A stretch of 64,000 nucleotides of DNA from the NCBI RefSeq assembly GCF_000002985.6, contig NC_003280.10, positions 5,204,501-5,268,500 on the forward strand. Direction: 5' to 3'. The stretch comes from Caenorhabditis elegans (taxonomy: Eukaryota > Nematoda > Chromadorea > Rhabditida > Rhabditidae). The notes beneath the pieces were generated by a model. The model was not told the DNA's origin and ran no database searches. It saw only the letters and a program-made list of their open reading frames with translations. The stretch's first letter is position 1, and every line of letters begins with the position of its first letter. This document shows, piece by piece, positions 13,001 to 26,001 of this stretch. A program made the position numbers and the translations under genes.

Positions 13001-16000
13001 TAAAAGTTATGCTAATTTCGAAGAGGTCATACCTGTGATACTTGAAAACGAAGATGCTCTAGAGGGTTTTCGGAAATTTCTTTTATTCTTCTTTTTCTTT
13101 GCCATTTTTTCATGTTGTCGGGATACTGATGTGAAATCGGTTGTTGTAGAGCCTCTGAAAAATTGAACGTTTTATAGTTGAAATTGTTATAGATTTTTCA
13201 GAATTTTCAGTCCAACTTTTGAAAATTGAGTCTTATTGAGAAACTTAAAGAAGCTTTGCATATTCGATGCCCCACAAAATAAATACAAATGATTTTAAAA
13301 TTTAAAAAAAAACTGTAGAAATTTTTTAAAATCGAATTATTAATTTATGATAAGCGAAAACTGGTTAATTTCCATTTTGGACTGTAAATAAAAATTTCAT
13401 AATTTTTTGAAAATCTTACTGTGGTTTTCAGTGATTTTTGCAACTCGTGAGTAACTTTGAACGTTATCAACTAAAATTTTACATGGTTTTCACTAGCTAA
13501 AAAAGGAAAACTAATGAGAATTGTGTTCCGTGAAATTCTAAATATAAGCGGAGCACTGCACAAAACAAAATGTTCAAATTCCTTAAAGTTACAACCTAGA
13601 AGTTTGTTCCACAAAATCCGAAAAGAACTGAAAGATTTATCGAAAGCAATTATCCACTTCTCATCCATCTCTTTCCACCCGTTCTCACGTCCTTTTCTTC
13701 CCCTCCCCAATTTTTATTAGTTTCCTTCAAATAGTGCACAACACTAAGAGCTTGTTGTGATAGTCACTACCAGGCTTTAGCTAGAAGATAAGCGCCAAGC
13801 AGGAATTGCTCAAATTTAACGAGCTGTGTCTTATCGCAGAATAAATGAACTGACACGTCGCGAGTTGTGGCACCCGTGCTGCTCGGCGGAGCTGTTCCAA
13901 TTGCATAGTAATAATCAGAAGTTGAAGTGGAAGTTGTTGAATAATAGGCTTTACCATCAGAGCTTGCGAAATCATCGTCAGTTATGTAGCCGCTCATTTC
14001 ACTATTTGAGGAGCGGAAGGGCGAAATCATTGGGGGCAGAGTGAGCGGGGATGAAGGCCCGCTTTAAGCCTAGTCATTTGTCACTTTATGTGACAGACAG
14101 AGAAGACACAAAAAAAGGTATTAACTATTTGAGAGGCAAAATGAAAACCATCGAATTTTTGAAAATATTTAAAATTTAAAATTTCAAAGGGGTATTGCCT
14201 ATTCGTAAACTTGGTTTTGTTTTTATGAGTTGTTATATTTTGAATGTAAATTTTTTTCAATGTTGCATATTCCTTGAGATAGCCCTGCAAGACCTGAATG
14301 TAGCCCTATTATAACTTAAACTTTTGCTTTAATTTTTTATAAATAAAAATTTGCCGAATAAAATACACTAAATTTTGAAAGGAACACTGTCACCAGAGTA
14401 CTGGCTTTACATAAAAATTCAATGAAATGAAACCTATGTTTATAAAATTAAAAAAAAAAACATACCTATCATCATCATCTGAAAATACTCTTGCATCGGA
14501 TTCGGAGCCAATTGTTGATTCTTCGAGATGTCGTCGGTGCCCTGGAATTTAAGAAAACTTAGAATTCGATGCTTTTTCAAATTTTCATAAGATTTTGTTT
14601 TTTGAACCTATTACCCTTTACTTGATCACATCATTTTTCGCCATCATTTACCTACCGATCAAATAAAACGATGCATCTGCACTAAGTTCAGAGGTTAAGG
14701 ATAGATGTGACGTCCTATGTAGAAATCCAATAAGATGTCTTCTCGGCGAAGCATCCGGTGCAACATCTTTCCTTCCTTGATAAGTACTTGTTGTATTTGA
14801 TCCGCCGTACCTTCGCATTCTGCGCTTCTGTGCTCGATCCGCTCTCTCCTCTTCCACCATTGCCGCTGTACTTGCTGTTTCTTCCTCATAAAGTGGCGGA
14901 AGCGATGGACTAGTTGGAATCAGTGACATTGTACGGCTCATTGTGCTTCTTCGTGAAACAAGAGGTCGGCAATCAGATGATAGACCACTTCCATCTACAG
15001 TGACCGGCCGACACCTATCGATTCGGTTCAAACTTCGACTTTCAGATATAGTAATACTAGGAATAATAGGTGGACGATCGGTGGTTATTTGACACGTTTT
15101 GGATTTTCTGAGCTCCCTAGATGGCGGAGCAAGTGAAACAGGGGAATCAGGAGCCGCAAGGGAAAAAGTTGGTCTGGCTAATGCTGCAGCTGGTGCAATG
15201 AGATCCGGTGGTGGTGGCTGAGGTGGGCTCAGATTCTCTTTGAATTCTTTAGTATTAGATCGAGAACTTGATGGTGATGGAGATGCAGACCGAGATTTTG
15301 AACCACCAAGTGAAGTTAAAGACGTTAAACTTGCAGCCGAGTGGGACAATCTGATAAGAGCTCCAAAAAACGATGAAGAGGCGGAACCACCACCGGACTC
15401 TTTTCCGTTGGCGCCTCCTGCACTTTTTTCGCTTTGTTTCCGTCGTTGTAAAAATCTGCGCTTCGTTGTCGTCTTAGTATTATCCCCCTCTTCGTCGTTA
15501 CAATCATCTGATGCTTTGCTGGTGCCGGGAAACAGGAGAGCCCCCTCGCTGAGCCGTTTTTTAAGTGGACCACCGAGCGCATTTGAGACCATCTGTCGCC
15601 ATGTGGATCCGGCAGGTGTATGATTATTTGTGAGATCAGTTAAAGTCCGTTTTAATCGAAATGGTGCCTCAGACTCCGGCTCCACACGACTTTTACTTCT
15701 GCTCTTCTTCAACTTTTTCCCCGTACTTGGTTGCTGCTGGCTTCCTGAATTTTCCTTATCATCAGAAGCTTTGGAGGAAGGGAGAATGTTGTTCAGAATT
15801 TTCAAATTTCCTAATGGATTTCCTGTATATTTCTTCCTTCTTGGACTTTTTACAACTTCCGAGACGATAGTTTTCTCATCATCAACCAAATCAAGATCAT
15901 CAATCTTAGCAAGTGGTGGAGCCTTTTTCTTCTTTTTTGGTCTTGACGATGTATTTGTAGGTGACGTTTTCAACTCAATCTTGTTAATCAATTGTGATAC

Positions 16001-19000
16001 AACTCCCGGCGAGTGTTGTCGATTTGGTGGAGGAGCCGTGTATGTCGAACGGACTTTTCGTTCTTTTGAAGTGAATAATAATGAGCGAATCATATCAGAT
16101 GAAGTGGATGGGGTATTTGAGGAGCCAGAAGGAGATGGAAGGGCTCTATCTCGAGCTCCAAGCTTGATACTCATTGCTCGCTAGTGAGCTATGAGCAATC
16201 GTGTCGTTCTCTAGAAAATCGGTTTTAAGTTTTTGATAGTAATAGAGCTGGGAAGTAATAAAAAAGCTTGAAGGTAATAAAAAGAAGAGAAAGAAACGAG
16301 AAACACACCTCGATGGGGGGTCATAAATTTCCCAGCATCCCATCTTGTGGCTCATGATGCACTTGGATTAGAAACAGATACTTTCGTTTTACTTTTATCA
16401 TGTGCTGGGAATTTAGAGAGAAACTGAGAATTTAATAGTCGACACATCGGGAAAGTTGGTACTCAAAATAATCCTGTTGACACCATAAACACTGTCGTTA
16501 AACTTTAATCGGACTTGACATATGTCATGTTAAATCTCAATTGACTCGACTATGATAGTGACATCTAAAATTGATAAATTCCTATATAATGAGAAATGCA
16601 AAGATTGAGATATTATAATTTTAATATAATATAATTGGTCTATGAGTTTGTTAAGATTCAAGCCATAACAGTAGAAAAATTTAAAAAAAACTCAAGTTTT
16701 TATACGCTTAAATCTCGATGTTATTTTGAAAGACAAATGTTTGCTTTCATTTAACTTTTATTTAATTAATCGTTAACATTCACTGATACATCTAATAAAA
16801 TTAAAATTATAGTTCAATACGTTTCGGTCGAAACTATGTGGCTATCAATTAATAAGATTTTCCCCGTTTCGCAAAAGAGCTTCAGAATAAGTGTTACCAT
16901 TTCTCAACTAACAAATTTCTTCAACTGGTGGGCTGGAAAATGGCACATGACAACTAAAACCAAGAGCTCACTATCAGTTATTTATATCAACAAATTGCAA
17001 CTTGACTTATGGCTCACAGTCAAACACCGCAGAGATCCAGAGGAAAACACAATTTGCTATGGTCAGATTAAATGGCAGTTGCTTAAAGAATATTGATCGA
17101 AAATTTTTCATCATGACTAGTTGAACAAAGAGTTGCAAATTGATCTCACTGAAACATGTTGCAATGGCTCTTGATGATGACGAAGTATAAAATCAAATGT
17201 TTGAATCCACCTACACACATGGGCTAGCAAACATTGATCGGAGGCAGGAAAAGCGGATAAAGCATAGAAAAGATCATTATCAAACTGTCTTTTCTCCCCA
17301 AAATCCCGATAGGTATCATGATAGAAATCACAAGTGAGGGATATCCGAAAGTAAATAAAACCACAGATCTCACTATTATAAGGCAGATATCTATTTTCGT
17401 GTTAACGAGAATGAGAGCAATATTATGAGATCCTGGGGTGGGTACTAGAGACTATTTCGACACAAAAACGATAATAGTGACAAGTAGAAACATACACAGA
17501 AATCGACAAGTGAGCGGACAAAAAAAACTAACTAAAAGTGGGGTGAAGTGGTATGAGGTCTCGAGAAGAGTGTTCAAGTGGAGAGAGAGACAGAAGGAAA
17601 GCATCTTGATAAACACTGTGATAAACTCATCGGTCTTCGGGTTTTCATTCCCACTGACGTCGAGCACAGAGATATAGAGAACGGTTTCTCACAAAAAGTG
17701 GTGGAGCAAGCAAGGAGCCCGGTTGACCCCCTAACAGAGAAGTTCAAGGACTAATGTTACAAAAGATCGAGAATTGGATGTCAAAGAACATATTTTTCCA
17801 ATTAACAATGCTTACAAATTCTACCGTACACTACAGTTCTTAAGGTCGCAAAGAGATATTTTTGGTATCTGGTTAATAATTTTTTATTCTCTAATGTCGA
17901 AGCTAAACTAAACTAGCTGTGACTTGTTCGCAATTTACCATTTTCAGATGTCATTGTCAGATATTTCAGAACAAAAATTTTTGAAATAAAACAGCTGGGT
18001 AGCCTTTCAATGCAACTAGATATCCTGAAAATAATAATCTATTTGTTTCAAAAGTAACAAAATACTTTTTTTTTAATTTTCAACAAAAGAGAGTTTGGAT
18101 GAATTTCTAATTTGGAGGAAAATTAAAACAGATTATAAAATACGAATTTTATAGAATTTGAGAATATGCTCCTCAGATTAAATTTTCAGAAAAACACAAT
18201 GAACTAAAATACTTTGAAAAGAAGTTGTACACAAAAGGGAGAATTTCAATTGATTTATACACCCAGCTACCAGGTAATAACCACAATTATGTGATTTTAA
18301 TTCCACGTAATCACACTGGGGAAATCATCGATATGTATGTGTGTGTGTGTGATTAAATTGAAATGAAATGAAATGTATGTATAAACATTGAATGAAAGCA
18401 AAGAAGGAGGAGATCTCCACTCATTGAAATGTGTGTTGGTTGGTTGACTGGCAGCCAGCCAACAAGATGAGCCCAGAAGATAGAATTGAAACAATTGGTC
18501 CTTTCTCTGTGCTCTCTCATTTCTTTATGATCTATGAGAAGTGATCTGGGAGATCGGCTCATTAACACCAACATAAAACATGAAAATCAACGGAAGGACA
18601 TGATGGGGTGAAAGTGTTGAAATGATGTGATCAAGATTTTATGAGGGGAAGTTTTATTGGGTTCACTGACACAATGTAAAAGTTTGCGAGAACTTTCTTA
18701 AGAACTTTTTGAGACGAGGTTTTTCTTCCAATTTTTTCTGAAACACTTGGGACCAAGTTCATCGTGTTTCCCGTTTCTCAATTACCCCAAAAGCTAATGT
18801 TTGTTTTTTTACCATACAAAGCCTTGAGCCATCTAAGCATTCACAAAAATGCTCACTAGCCTTGACAACTGGCTATACGTGTAATTAGGCACTTTTGTGA
18901 TTGCATGAGAGGCCCACAGATTATTGTGCAGAACTATTTAAAGTGTTTTTTTTTTGAAATCGAGTATATACCCGTTTTCCAAAAAACAAAAAAGAAACTA

Positions 19001-20868
19001 ACCCAAATAATGTTGTGGAAACCGTCGATTATAGGCAGCACTCTTCAAGTATCCAGGAATTGCTGCCGAGATCATTGATTCCGAATCGGTGCTCATCACT
19101 GAAATTCAGGTTGCGTTGAATGTATCAACAATAGTTATAGTTCTTTGAAAAAGAAACAAAATAGACCCAGAAACTGGATCACGGGGACCATAGGGAGGGA
19201 AATAAAATGAGAATTAAACAGACATCTGGAGGTTTATGACTTGAGGGTATGAAGACAATTTTACTAGATGAATTGAATTTTTAATTTCTTTTGTCATTGG
19301 GGGTTCCGCTAAAGTTTTCCGCTAAATTTTTTCTACTGGGCCCCAAAGAAATTCCTAGATTATTTGGAGCCAATTAATTCCGATACAGTTCTTATTTCCT
19401 AGAGAGTTGCCAAGTCCGAATTTCATATATTTTCTGACATAATTTTTTGAAATTAAAAAAAAATCAAATTTCTGGCAAGCCAAAGATTTTCATGTTGGAT
19501 TTTTCTGGGCGCCGATCAAACTTGACTTGCCAGTTTTTTTTTAAATTTTTCTATGATTTATTATCATTTTTTATAAATAATTTTATCGAATATTTTCTGA
19601 GCTTCTCTCTAACATTTTTCGATTGAAAAAACTCACTGGAATTATCAAATTGATAAGCAGCATGTTGATAATTCATAGGTGGTCCATTTCGATTTGAAGG
19701 CGCCGGTCCAGGTACTGAAGGATATTTTCGCATCTTCCCACTACTTCCATCCGAATGAGTTGATCCTTCAATTGTCAAAAGAAAGAGCTCAAAAAGGTTA
19801 TTTGGTGAGGGAGTGAGCCTTTGTGAGTCGTCACGAATTTCGGCTTTTACTTCGCTGAAATTTTTAATTTAAAATGTTTTTTTTTTCATAATTTAAAATA
19901 GAACTTACTATCCAGAATCGGGGTCCAATGCTTTTCTATAATATTTGAAATTTGTTCTCATCAATACTCGTTTCAAGTCTCCTAAAGTGATAAGATCAGG
20001 TGGTACATGAACCTCTAACATGTATGGATCCGTTTCATCGTCGATATGGCAATATACCTGAAAATTTTCGAAAATTGTATAATGAACGTAGAATTTAATT
20101 AATTGCTGTTTTGAAAAAATTTAAGTTTGCTAGAATGATCTATTTTCTGATTTAGATAAAACTCCTATTATAATCAGGTACAAAAAATTACTAGTTTGTA
20201 AGATTTTAATAAGGCAAAGATCCAGACAACATTGCTAACTAGACATTAAATTTATTTATTGATTGGAAAATTTTGTTTCAAAAAACTTCCCAATAAATAA
20301 GGAAAGTTAACATTCATAATTTTGTGAGCCGACCAATAAATGTTTTAAAATTATTTGTCGTAAATACTACTTTTGCTAAATGACCAAAATTTCAACCGAA
20401 CATTTTTTCAAAAATTCTCATCATTTGGAACTTAATTATTATGGTTTTTGGGCCACTTTGAGTAAGTTTAAATAAACTTTTAAAAAGTTTTACTTTGTTT
20501 TATTTTTAAAAATTTAATAAGTATGACTTAACCTAGTTAACCTAGATTGCAAGTTTTGCCAAAATAGTATTTTTTTTCCATATTTTAAACAACTTACTTT
20601 GGTCATAGTATGTAAGAATGGTTGCTGTTTGACAGCTGTTGTGGCCTCCGATGTTTGAGAATATTGAGCAGAAGAAACTGACTTATTGTCAAAGTCTGAA
20701 AAGTTAATTGTTTACATTTGAATTCCTTAATAGAAATTTCTTCAAACCATCTTCTTTTCCATTTTCCTCCGTTTGGTCTCTCAGTCGGAGTCTCTCCATC
20801 ATTGTTGTCGGACTCCCGACGTTTGGAGCATTTAATGACGAGTCCACCGGAGGTGGAGACTCGGCCAT
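10023..20868 (-). CDS. dsh-1: Dishevelled, DIX-containing isoform
   Basis: Cytoplasmic Wnt-pathway adaptor that relays Frizzled signals to beta-catenin and planar-polarity branches. Fourteen exons sum to 2109 bp, 702 residues: 20868-20748, 20695-20598, 20057-19909, 19854-19637, 19098-19003, 14541-14466, 13154-13033, 12985-12745, 12690-12515, 12076-11840, 11791-11624, 11331-11165, 10544-10432 and 10149-10023. The DIX domain is at about residues 70-155 ([16 protein letters not shown]). An acidic then basic linker ends in SSFSSITESSMSL. PDZ is at about 298-385 ([29 protein letters not shown]) and DEP at about 490-565 ([24 protein letters not shown]-like VTFTEQCYY). The C terminus ends ATGQRYEY. 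The start ATG lies 9 nt after a TTTTTCAG acceptor, suggesting trans-splicing or an untranslated first exon. A 4.4 kb intron separates the DIX exons from the rest. C. elegans has two other Dishevelleds (dsh-2, mig-5); the neighbour ampd-1 favours dsh-1. Confidence 0.95.
13770..14030 (-). other. possible extra dsh-1 exon, Ser/Thr/Tyr-rich
   Basis: An open stretch in the dsh-1 intron encodes [20 protein letters not shown] and then a Ser/Thr/Tyr-rich run. A CAAATAG acceptor (exon from 14001) would be in phase with the exon ending at 14466, but no donor restores the main frame to 13154. A donor at GATG|GTAAAG would instead join in frame to the PDZ exon at 12985, skipping the basic linker. Composition looks coding; splicing is unproven. 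Confidence 0.35.
14656..16174 (-). CDS. dsh-1: alternative first exon of dsh-1 (DIX-less isoform)
   Basis: A single 1519-bp open exon inside the long dsh-1 intron starts with [10 protein letters not shown] and encodes 506 residues plus one base. Its donor (GATCG|GTAGGT) leaves a G, exactly as the DIX-side exon ending at 19003 does, so both can splice to 14541 in frame. Joined to the nine downstream exons it gives about 981 residues with PDZ and DEP but no DIX. The segment is low-complexity: many Ser, Pro, Arg and Lys residues, poly-Lys near residue 80, SRS-type runs, and an [10 protein letters not shown] stretch near residue 380. This suggests a disordered, phosphorylatable region. The frame is long for AT-rich DNA, so real coding is very likely; the promoter within the intron upstream of 16174 is inferred. 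Confidence 0.8.
16175..19002. other. dsh-1 intronic region, likely holding an internal promoter
   Basis: No exon could be supported here. It lies upstream of the DIX-less first exon and would contain its promoter. A short (GT)n tract sits near 18336-18350. Neither strand has a convincing coding stretch. Confidence 0.5.
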
Positions 20869-20877
20869 TTTTATGGA

Positions 20878-20885
20878 CTGAAAAA
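20878..20885 (-). promoter_or_regulatory. splice acceptor just before the dsh-1 start codon
   Basis: On the minus strand TTTTTCAG ends 9 nt before the DIX-isoform ATG at 20868, with no obvious paired donor nearby. This is the layout of an SL1 trans-splice site; a 5' UTR intron is the alternative. Confidence 0.5.
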
Positions 20886-21924
20886 TGATGGAAATTATAA
20901 TTAAAATTTGGGCGAAAATGTGAATATTTGAGATGAGAAAGATGTGATGTTGTGACTCGAGACGACGCAGGGAATGTGTGAACACTCTCACGTCATTTTG
21001 CACATGTGAAAAAATAGAGAAGAGACAACTTTTGACTTGACTTGGTTTTAAAATTTGAAATTTTGGAGTTTGTCGTTTATTATTAAATGTTAGAGTATTG
21101 AAAACGGTAAAAAATTAGCCTTTGCTTATGCGTTTTATGTAGAACGGTTTTTTTAATTATTGACATTTTAAAATCCAATAAAATAATGAATTTTCATAGT
21201 CCTAGTTGAAAAGAAAAATATATATGTATTTTTATTCATTTTTTAAAGAACTAAAAGCCTTTTTTAAATATAACAAAAATTAGTAAATTTTTTATGTTTA
21301 GATAAATTCAAGAAGTTTTCAGAAATACCTTTTAAAATTATTTTTTGTAAATTTTGAATAAATTCTGGCAAAACAAAATATTTATGGAAATTTTCAGTGT
21401 TAATTTCAATGAAACAAGGACAAATTTTGGTTTCGAAAAAAAAAAAAATTCAAAATCCACACTTGGTTGGTAGCTACACTAATTTTAAACACCAAAAATA
21501 CATTTTTTAGAATCTAAATATTTTCAGATGCCGAAACTCGAAAATAAAATTTTCTCAAAATTTTTGAGTTCAGTAATTTTGAAAATTATCGATAAATTTA
21601 CTGGTCGAGCTCTTGGTCAATTGCATGAAATTATTTATATCCAATATTTATGATAACTAAAATTTGCAAAACATTTAAAGAATTTCTATTTTATGTTCAA
21701 AAAGTTACACTAAAATATTATTGGAACATAATGGAAATTTGTGGCACATTTTGCGACAAAAAGCAAAAGATCTAACGGGAAAAGTTTAAACTTGTGTAAT
21801 AGAAAAGAGTAATGGAAAAACGCGAAAAAAGTTGCCGCCGGACGCAAATTTTTGAGCAAAATTTTCAATGTCCAGGAAAGTGTGTTGGGCTTTGTAGGAG
21901 CCCATTGGGAATTGTTCACAAAAC

Positions 21925-21942
21925 GGGGGAGGGGGGGGGGGA
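21925..21942 (+). repeat. poly-G tract
   Basis: G5-A-G12 run, long enough to form a G-quadruplex. C. elegans keeps few such tracts, and they are prone to deletion when the DOG-1 helicase is missing. Confidence 0.85.
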
Positions 21943-24900
21943 GCGAAAAATGGAAGAAGAATGGGCAAGGAGAGAAAAAGGACAGATGGAAAGAAATGGG
22001 GTGTTGTTTGGGTGAAGAAACTGGCGAGAGATTCTGGCGGGAAAGTGGTGGAATGGTTGTCCGACTGTGTGAAGAGTAACAAGAGAAATAGAGATATAAA
22101 GAAACGAGGGTTGGTGGTAGTGGTGACACTTGGCCACCGAATTTATACGAGTAAGAGAGGAAGCTAAGATGGACTAGTCCATCTAGCAATAAGGCACGAC
22201 GACACGCAATTTTGGGTATAAGCTGAAGCTCAAATGCTCTTTGTTTTTGTTTTATTCTAATCAAGAAGAAAGCTTTGAGTCTGATGAGGACTAAGTCTTG
22301 TTCAGAAAAAAGTATTGAAAAACTTCAAAAACTTCAAAAACGAATGGAGAAAAAAATATTGGTCTAAAAGGCTAAACTTCCAATAGCCATGTGATTAAAA
22401 ATAAATTTAATATTATTCAAAAATCTGACGATTATTGCGGTGATATAGTCTTCATAAAAAATTTTTTTTTTTTCAAAAATTAAACTTTTTCCAATAGTTA
22501 CTAATACAGAAAATATAGAATGATTCTACGATTTTTTGCGATTTCAAAATGCATAATTGATATAAATTTATTTTCGAAACACAAAAAATTTCACAACATG
22601 TTTTCATGTCTCAAAAAGTTATTCAATTAACTGTCACGACGTTAAGCTGAAACTGAATTATGCTCACATGTTCTAATATTACTTTAGAAATTCAATTTGG
22701 ATATCGGTAACGGGGTGCTACCAAAAATAATAATTTTCCACAGTCAAAAATTTGAAAATTTAAAGCTAGTTGCTTCTGGAGAATATGATACTTGCAGAAA
22801 ATTACTTGATTATTGAGCTTTGGAACTAATAAAACATTTACCGTGTGATTTTCAGAAATAGTTTGTCAGAAACTTAAAATCGTAAAAAATGAATAAAATA
22901 GGGTTACTAGTTCCTAGGTGTTTCTAAAATTTTTTAGTTTGAAAATCTTTAAATTTCTGTAAATTTCTGTAATTTAAATTATTAAAACTTTGTTAATAAT
23001 CTGTAAAATTCTAACAAAAATTTGACAAGAAAAATCATATATTCAGCAAAAAACAAATCAATAGCAATTTATTTTTTTTAAGTATAACTGAAATTCTAAC
23101 TGCAAAAACACTTTGATTAACACAAATGTAATTTGTAGTGTAACAAACGGAGTAGGTCATTTGCCATCTGGTGTATGATTTTGTAACTCAAGTGGATTAA
23201 AACCATCATCTTTTGCCATCTGACTACAGTACCAAAACACAAAATTATAGGTGATTTACACGATAATCAATACACTTTAGTACAACAAATTCCGTTGGGA
23301 AAATAAACAAGTTCTCATTTCCAATCAATAAAACTTTTGGTGCAACACCCACCAAGAACGGAGGGTGTTAGTGGTAAATATGAATACAGGCACACCAAAT
23401 GTAATAAAGGAAAAAGGCCACTTTGTGTGTGTGTGCGAGTATCAAAAGAGCACATGAAATCGAGATACTCAGAGAAAATTGGGGTGTGAGAGAGTGAAAG
23501 AGGGAACGAGGTGCTACGTCATAGGCATCCATCCCGCCGATAATAATTGTAGAGATAGGCAGGAAGATAGTTACAAAATGGGGAGGCACAGACGTCTAGA
23601 CGAGTCGATGGAGCATCCCGCACGGGGCTCAAGTGAGATAGAGTTGTTTGCAGACCTTGTCTTTTTGCTGCTTACCTAAATACCTCAAAAATCTAGGTAA
23701 GTTGCTTGGGTGGCATGTAGAGCTGGTTGATCCCAAAGGTTGAAAGATCAAATGGCTGGATTTGACTATTTTGTCTGTAGGGCTCTAAAATATTAATATT
23801 TAGTACGTTTATGGAATTAGACACCAAAGATATTCCGTTTATGAATAATTAAATAGAGTAGAATAAGGAAATGAAGTAGCATAAATTAATAATTCATTTC
23901 GAGTTGTTATGTATTTATTAGAGCACAAATTTTATCGTATTCTCTTTTGATAACTAGACTGTGTGCCAGATCTTATCGGCTGCCAATATCAGAAAAATAT
24001 TCCAAGTTTTTTTAAAATCAGTTAAAAACATAAAAAAAATTAAGACTGATTCGATAGCCATTCTTATTTTTGTTGTAAAATTCATAAAGATCCTAAAAAT
24101 ACTGCAAATTGGTAATTATCGCAAACGCCAGAGCTTTTTAACTGGTTCATTGAGATGATGCCATTTCAAGAGTACACCAAATGCTACAGTAGGGGATAAG
24201 CTGCCCGGAAGAGGCTTAAATGACCAGTCGTCGAAAAGACAAGAACACTTGCGTAGAAGGGTGGACAAATAGCCGTAAGTTGAGTGACACGTGGAAATGG
24301 CAAATTAAATTGGAGAACTCCTTTTCATTGGCTTCAACAAGCCATCTCAATGCACGACGTATTGGCAAAAGAAGGGGGTGTAATCCATGTAGAATGGAAA
24401 GTGGAATGTCTTGTGCGCGAGATGAGTGACAACCGAACGGAGGAAAGAATTGGAAGAAGAAGAAGACAAGGGAGGGCACCAAGACGAATGAGAGGGCACT
24501 CATTGAAACTAATAAGCCGAATGAGAATGTACGAAACAATGGGGATTGAATACCAGATGTCTCTCAGAACGAACGTCCATAGGACCTTACTAATTTTTTC
24601 GATTTTCACCAAAGGCGCCGAGAAGACGTCACATAATGGAATGTGTTTTATGGTGACAAACTGGCAGGATTCCAAGATTTTGGTCATTATTACATATGAA
24701 CACAAAACTAAAACATCTGGCAATGCGGGAAGGATGAGTCAGTAAAAAAATTGAAGTTTTTGAGTGAACTTTGCAGAATATTGAACGACCTAATAACTGA
24801 TCGGATGAAACTTCTTGTTGTTCTGCAAATAAATTGGCATTACATCGGATTCTATAAACATAGTTTTACAGAAAAGTTACTATCAAGAAAAATGTTGAGC

Positions 24901-25542
24901 AACGTGAGGTTTTTTGTTATATTATACTTTTTAAAAACTATCTGGACACCATCTTACTCGCTTCTACGAGATTCTTTTAAAAACGAACATTTTCTCAATC
25001 TTCTGCTCCTGTTGTTTAGGAAATCTTTACACTGCACACAGAAAAAAATCCCTTAATCTTTTCAGTGTCCCAACCAAGAACTGACTACACCCTAAATAGT
25101 TTATTAAAGGCAGAGTACTCGGATGATGTGCTCCACGATTGATCAGACTTAAACGTCTCAGGACATACACCTTCGCTCGTCGTATACAAAGCCGAAGCCA
25201 ATCAGAAGGTACCGCACAGCACATTTTCCATCGAGAACTCTGTCTGGACTTATAAGTTTTCGCTCGTTCTTTTTTGTTTTGACCTACCGCGTACTCGCGC
25301 GCAATCTCATTTTGATAACCCGTCGTCACCGCCCCATCAGGCCCCGCCCTATTCCAGCTAGAATAAGAGCCGAAGTTTTCTTCATTTTTGACCTTTTCAC
25401 TTTATCCTTTTTGTTTTGTCTTTTTGTATCGCTCCCCTGTTACATGAATTGTTAGAATTTTGTTAGTATCGATATAAATATTCATTACTGCGCAGACAAA
25501 GAAAAAATGCAAAGCAGAGGAACTGGTGGAAGAACCTAACAG

Positions 25543-26001
25543 ATGAAGCAGGTACAGTGAAAACTTAAAGTTTGCAATAAATGTGCAGCACGTTCATGCA
25601 CAAATTTTATAATTCATTTTATTTTGGAGTCATGTAACAGTTAGATATATTTTTCAAGATTAATAAATTTAAACGCTCTTCTGATGTTTATAAAATAAAA
25701 TGGTCTTTCAGGCTCACAACGCGAAAAGAAGAGCAAATGCTGAGCAAGATCGTTTGGAGCTTGCTGAAGCCGCAGCTATCGAGCCGCAGCTATCTTTACA
25801 ATAAATTTGTTGTGCGTGCATGCGAAAATTTTATAATTTAAGGATGCCGAGCCAGCAAAGGAGAATGATTCTGATGAGGAAGAAGTTTCCGACGAGGAGA
25901 GCGCGATCACTGACGAGACTTCTGTATACTGGTGGAATCGTGACGATCCCTACTACTCGGATGATGATTCAGCACCTCTTCAAATTATTTATGTGCAATG
26001 A
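25543..26001 (+). pseudogene. small acidic protein gene with damaged second intron
   Basis: A start codon in exon 25543-25551 (MKQ) joins through a GTACAG...TTTCAG intron to an open frame from 25712 (AHNAKRRANAEQDRLELAEAA), which stops at 25804. A further open segment, 25843-26001, encodes an acidic tail: residues such as DSDEEEVSDEESAITDE, then VYWWNRDDPYYSDDD, ending IIYVQ. The acidic frame looks clearly coding, but no GT donor lies between the two segments and the acceptor would be TTTAAG. A 13-bp direct duplication (GCCGCAGCTATCG/GCCGCAGCTATCT) sits where the donor should be. The intron sequence near 25780-25840 resembles the first intron near 25570-25610. I infer an intron damaged by a small duplication, or an unusual donor. 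AATAAA is at 26263. No family recognised. Confidence 0.45.

Larger units (their letters stand above)
20869..25542. other. upstream region of dsh-1, no gene seen
   Basis: About 4.7 kb. Open stretches at 21710-22264 (-), 24284-24745 (+) and 25027-25329 (-) lack coding composition and splice support. It contains a long G tract at 21925-21942. The part just before 25543 would include the promoter of the small acidic-protein gene. Confidence 0.55.

Noticed and set aside
21710-22264. A 184-codon open stretch on the minus strand
   Set aside because: Made of Ser/Pro/Phe-rich low-complexity sequence opposite a purine-rich tract containing the poly-G run, with other frames open too.
24284-24745. A 153-codon open stretch on the plus strand upstream of the acidic-protein gene
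   Set aside because: No conserved motif, no splice support and an equally long open stretch on the other strand. Composition fits random purine-rich DNA.
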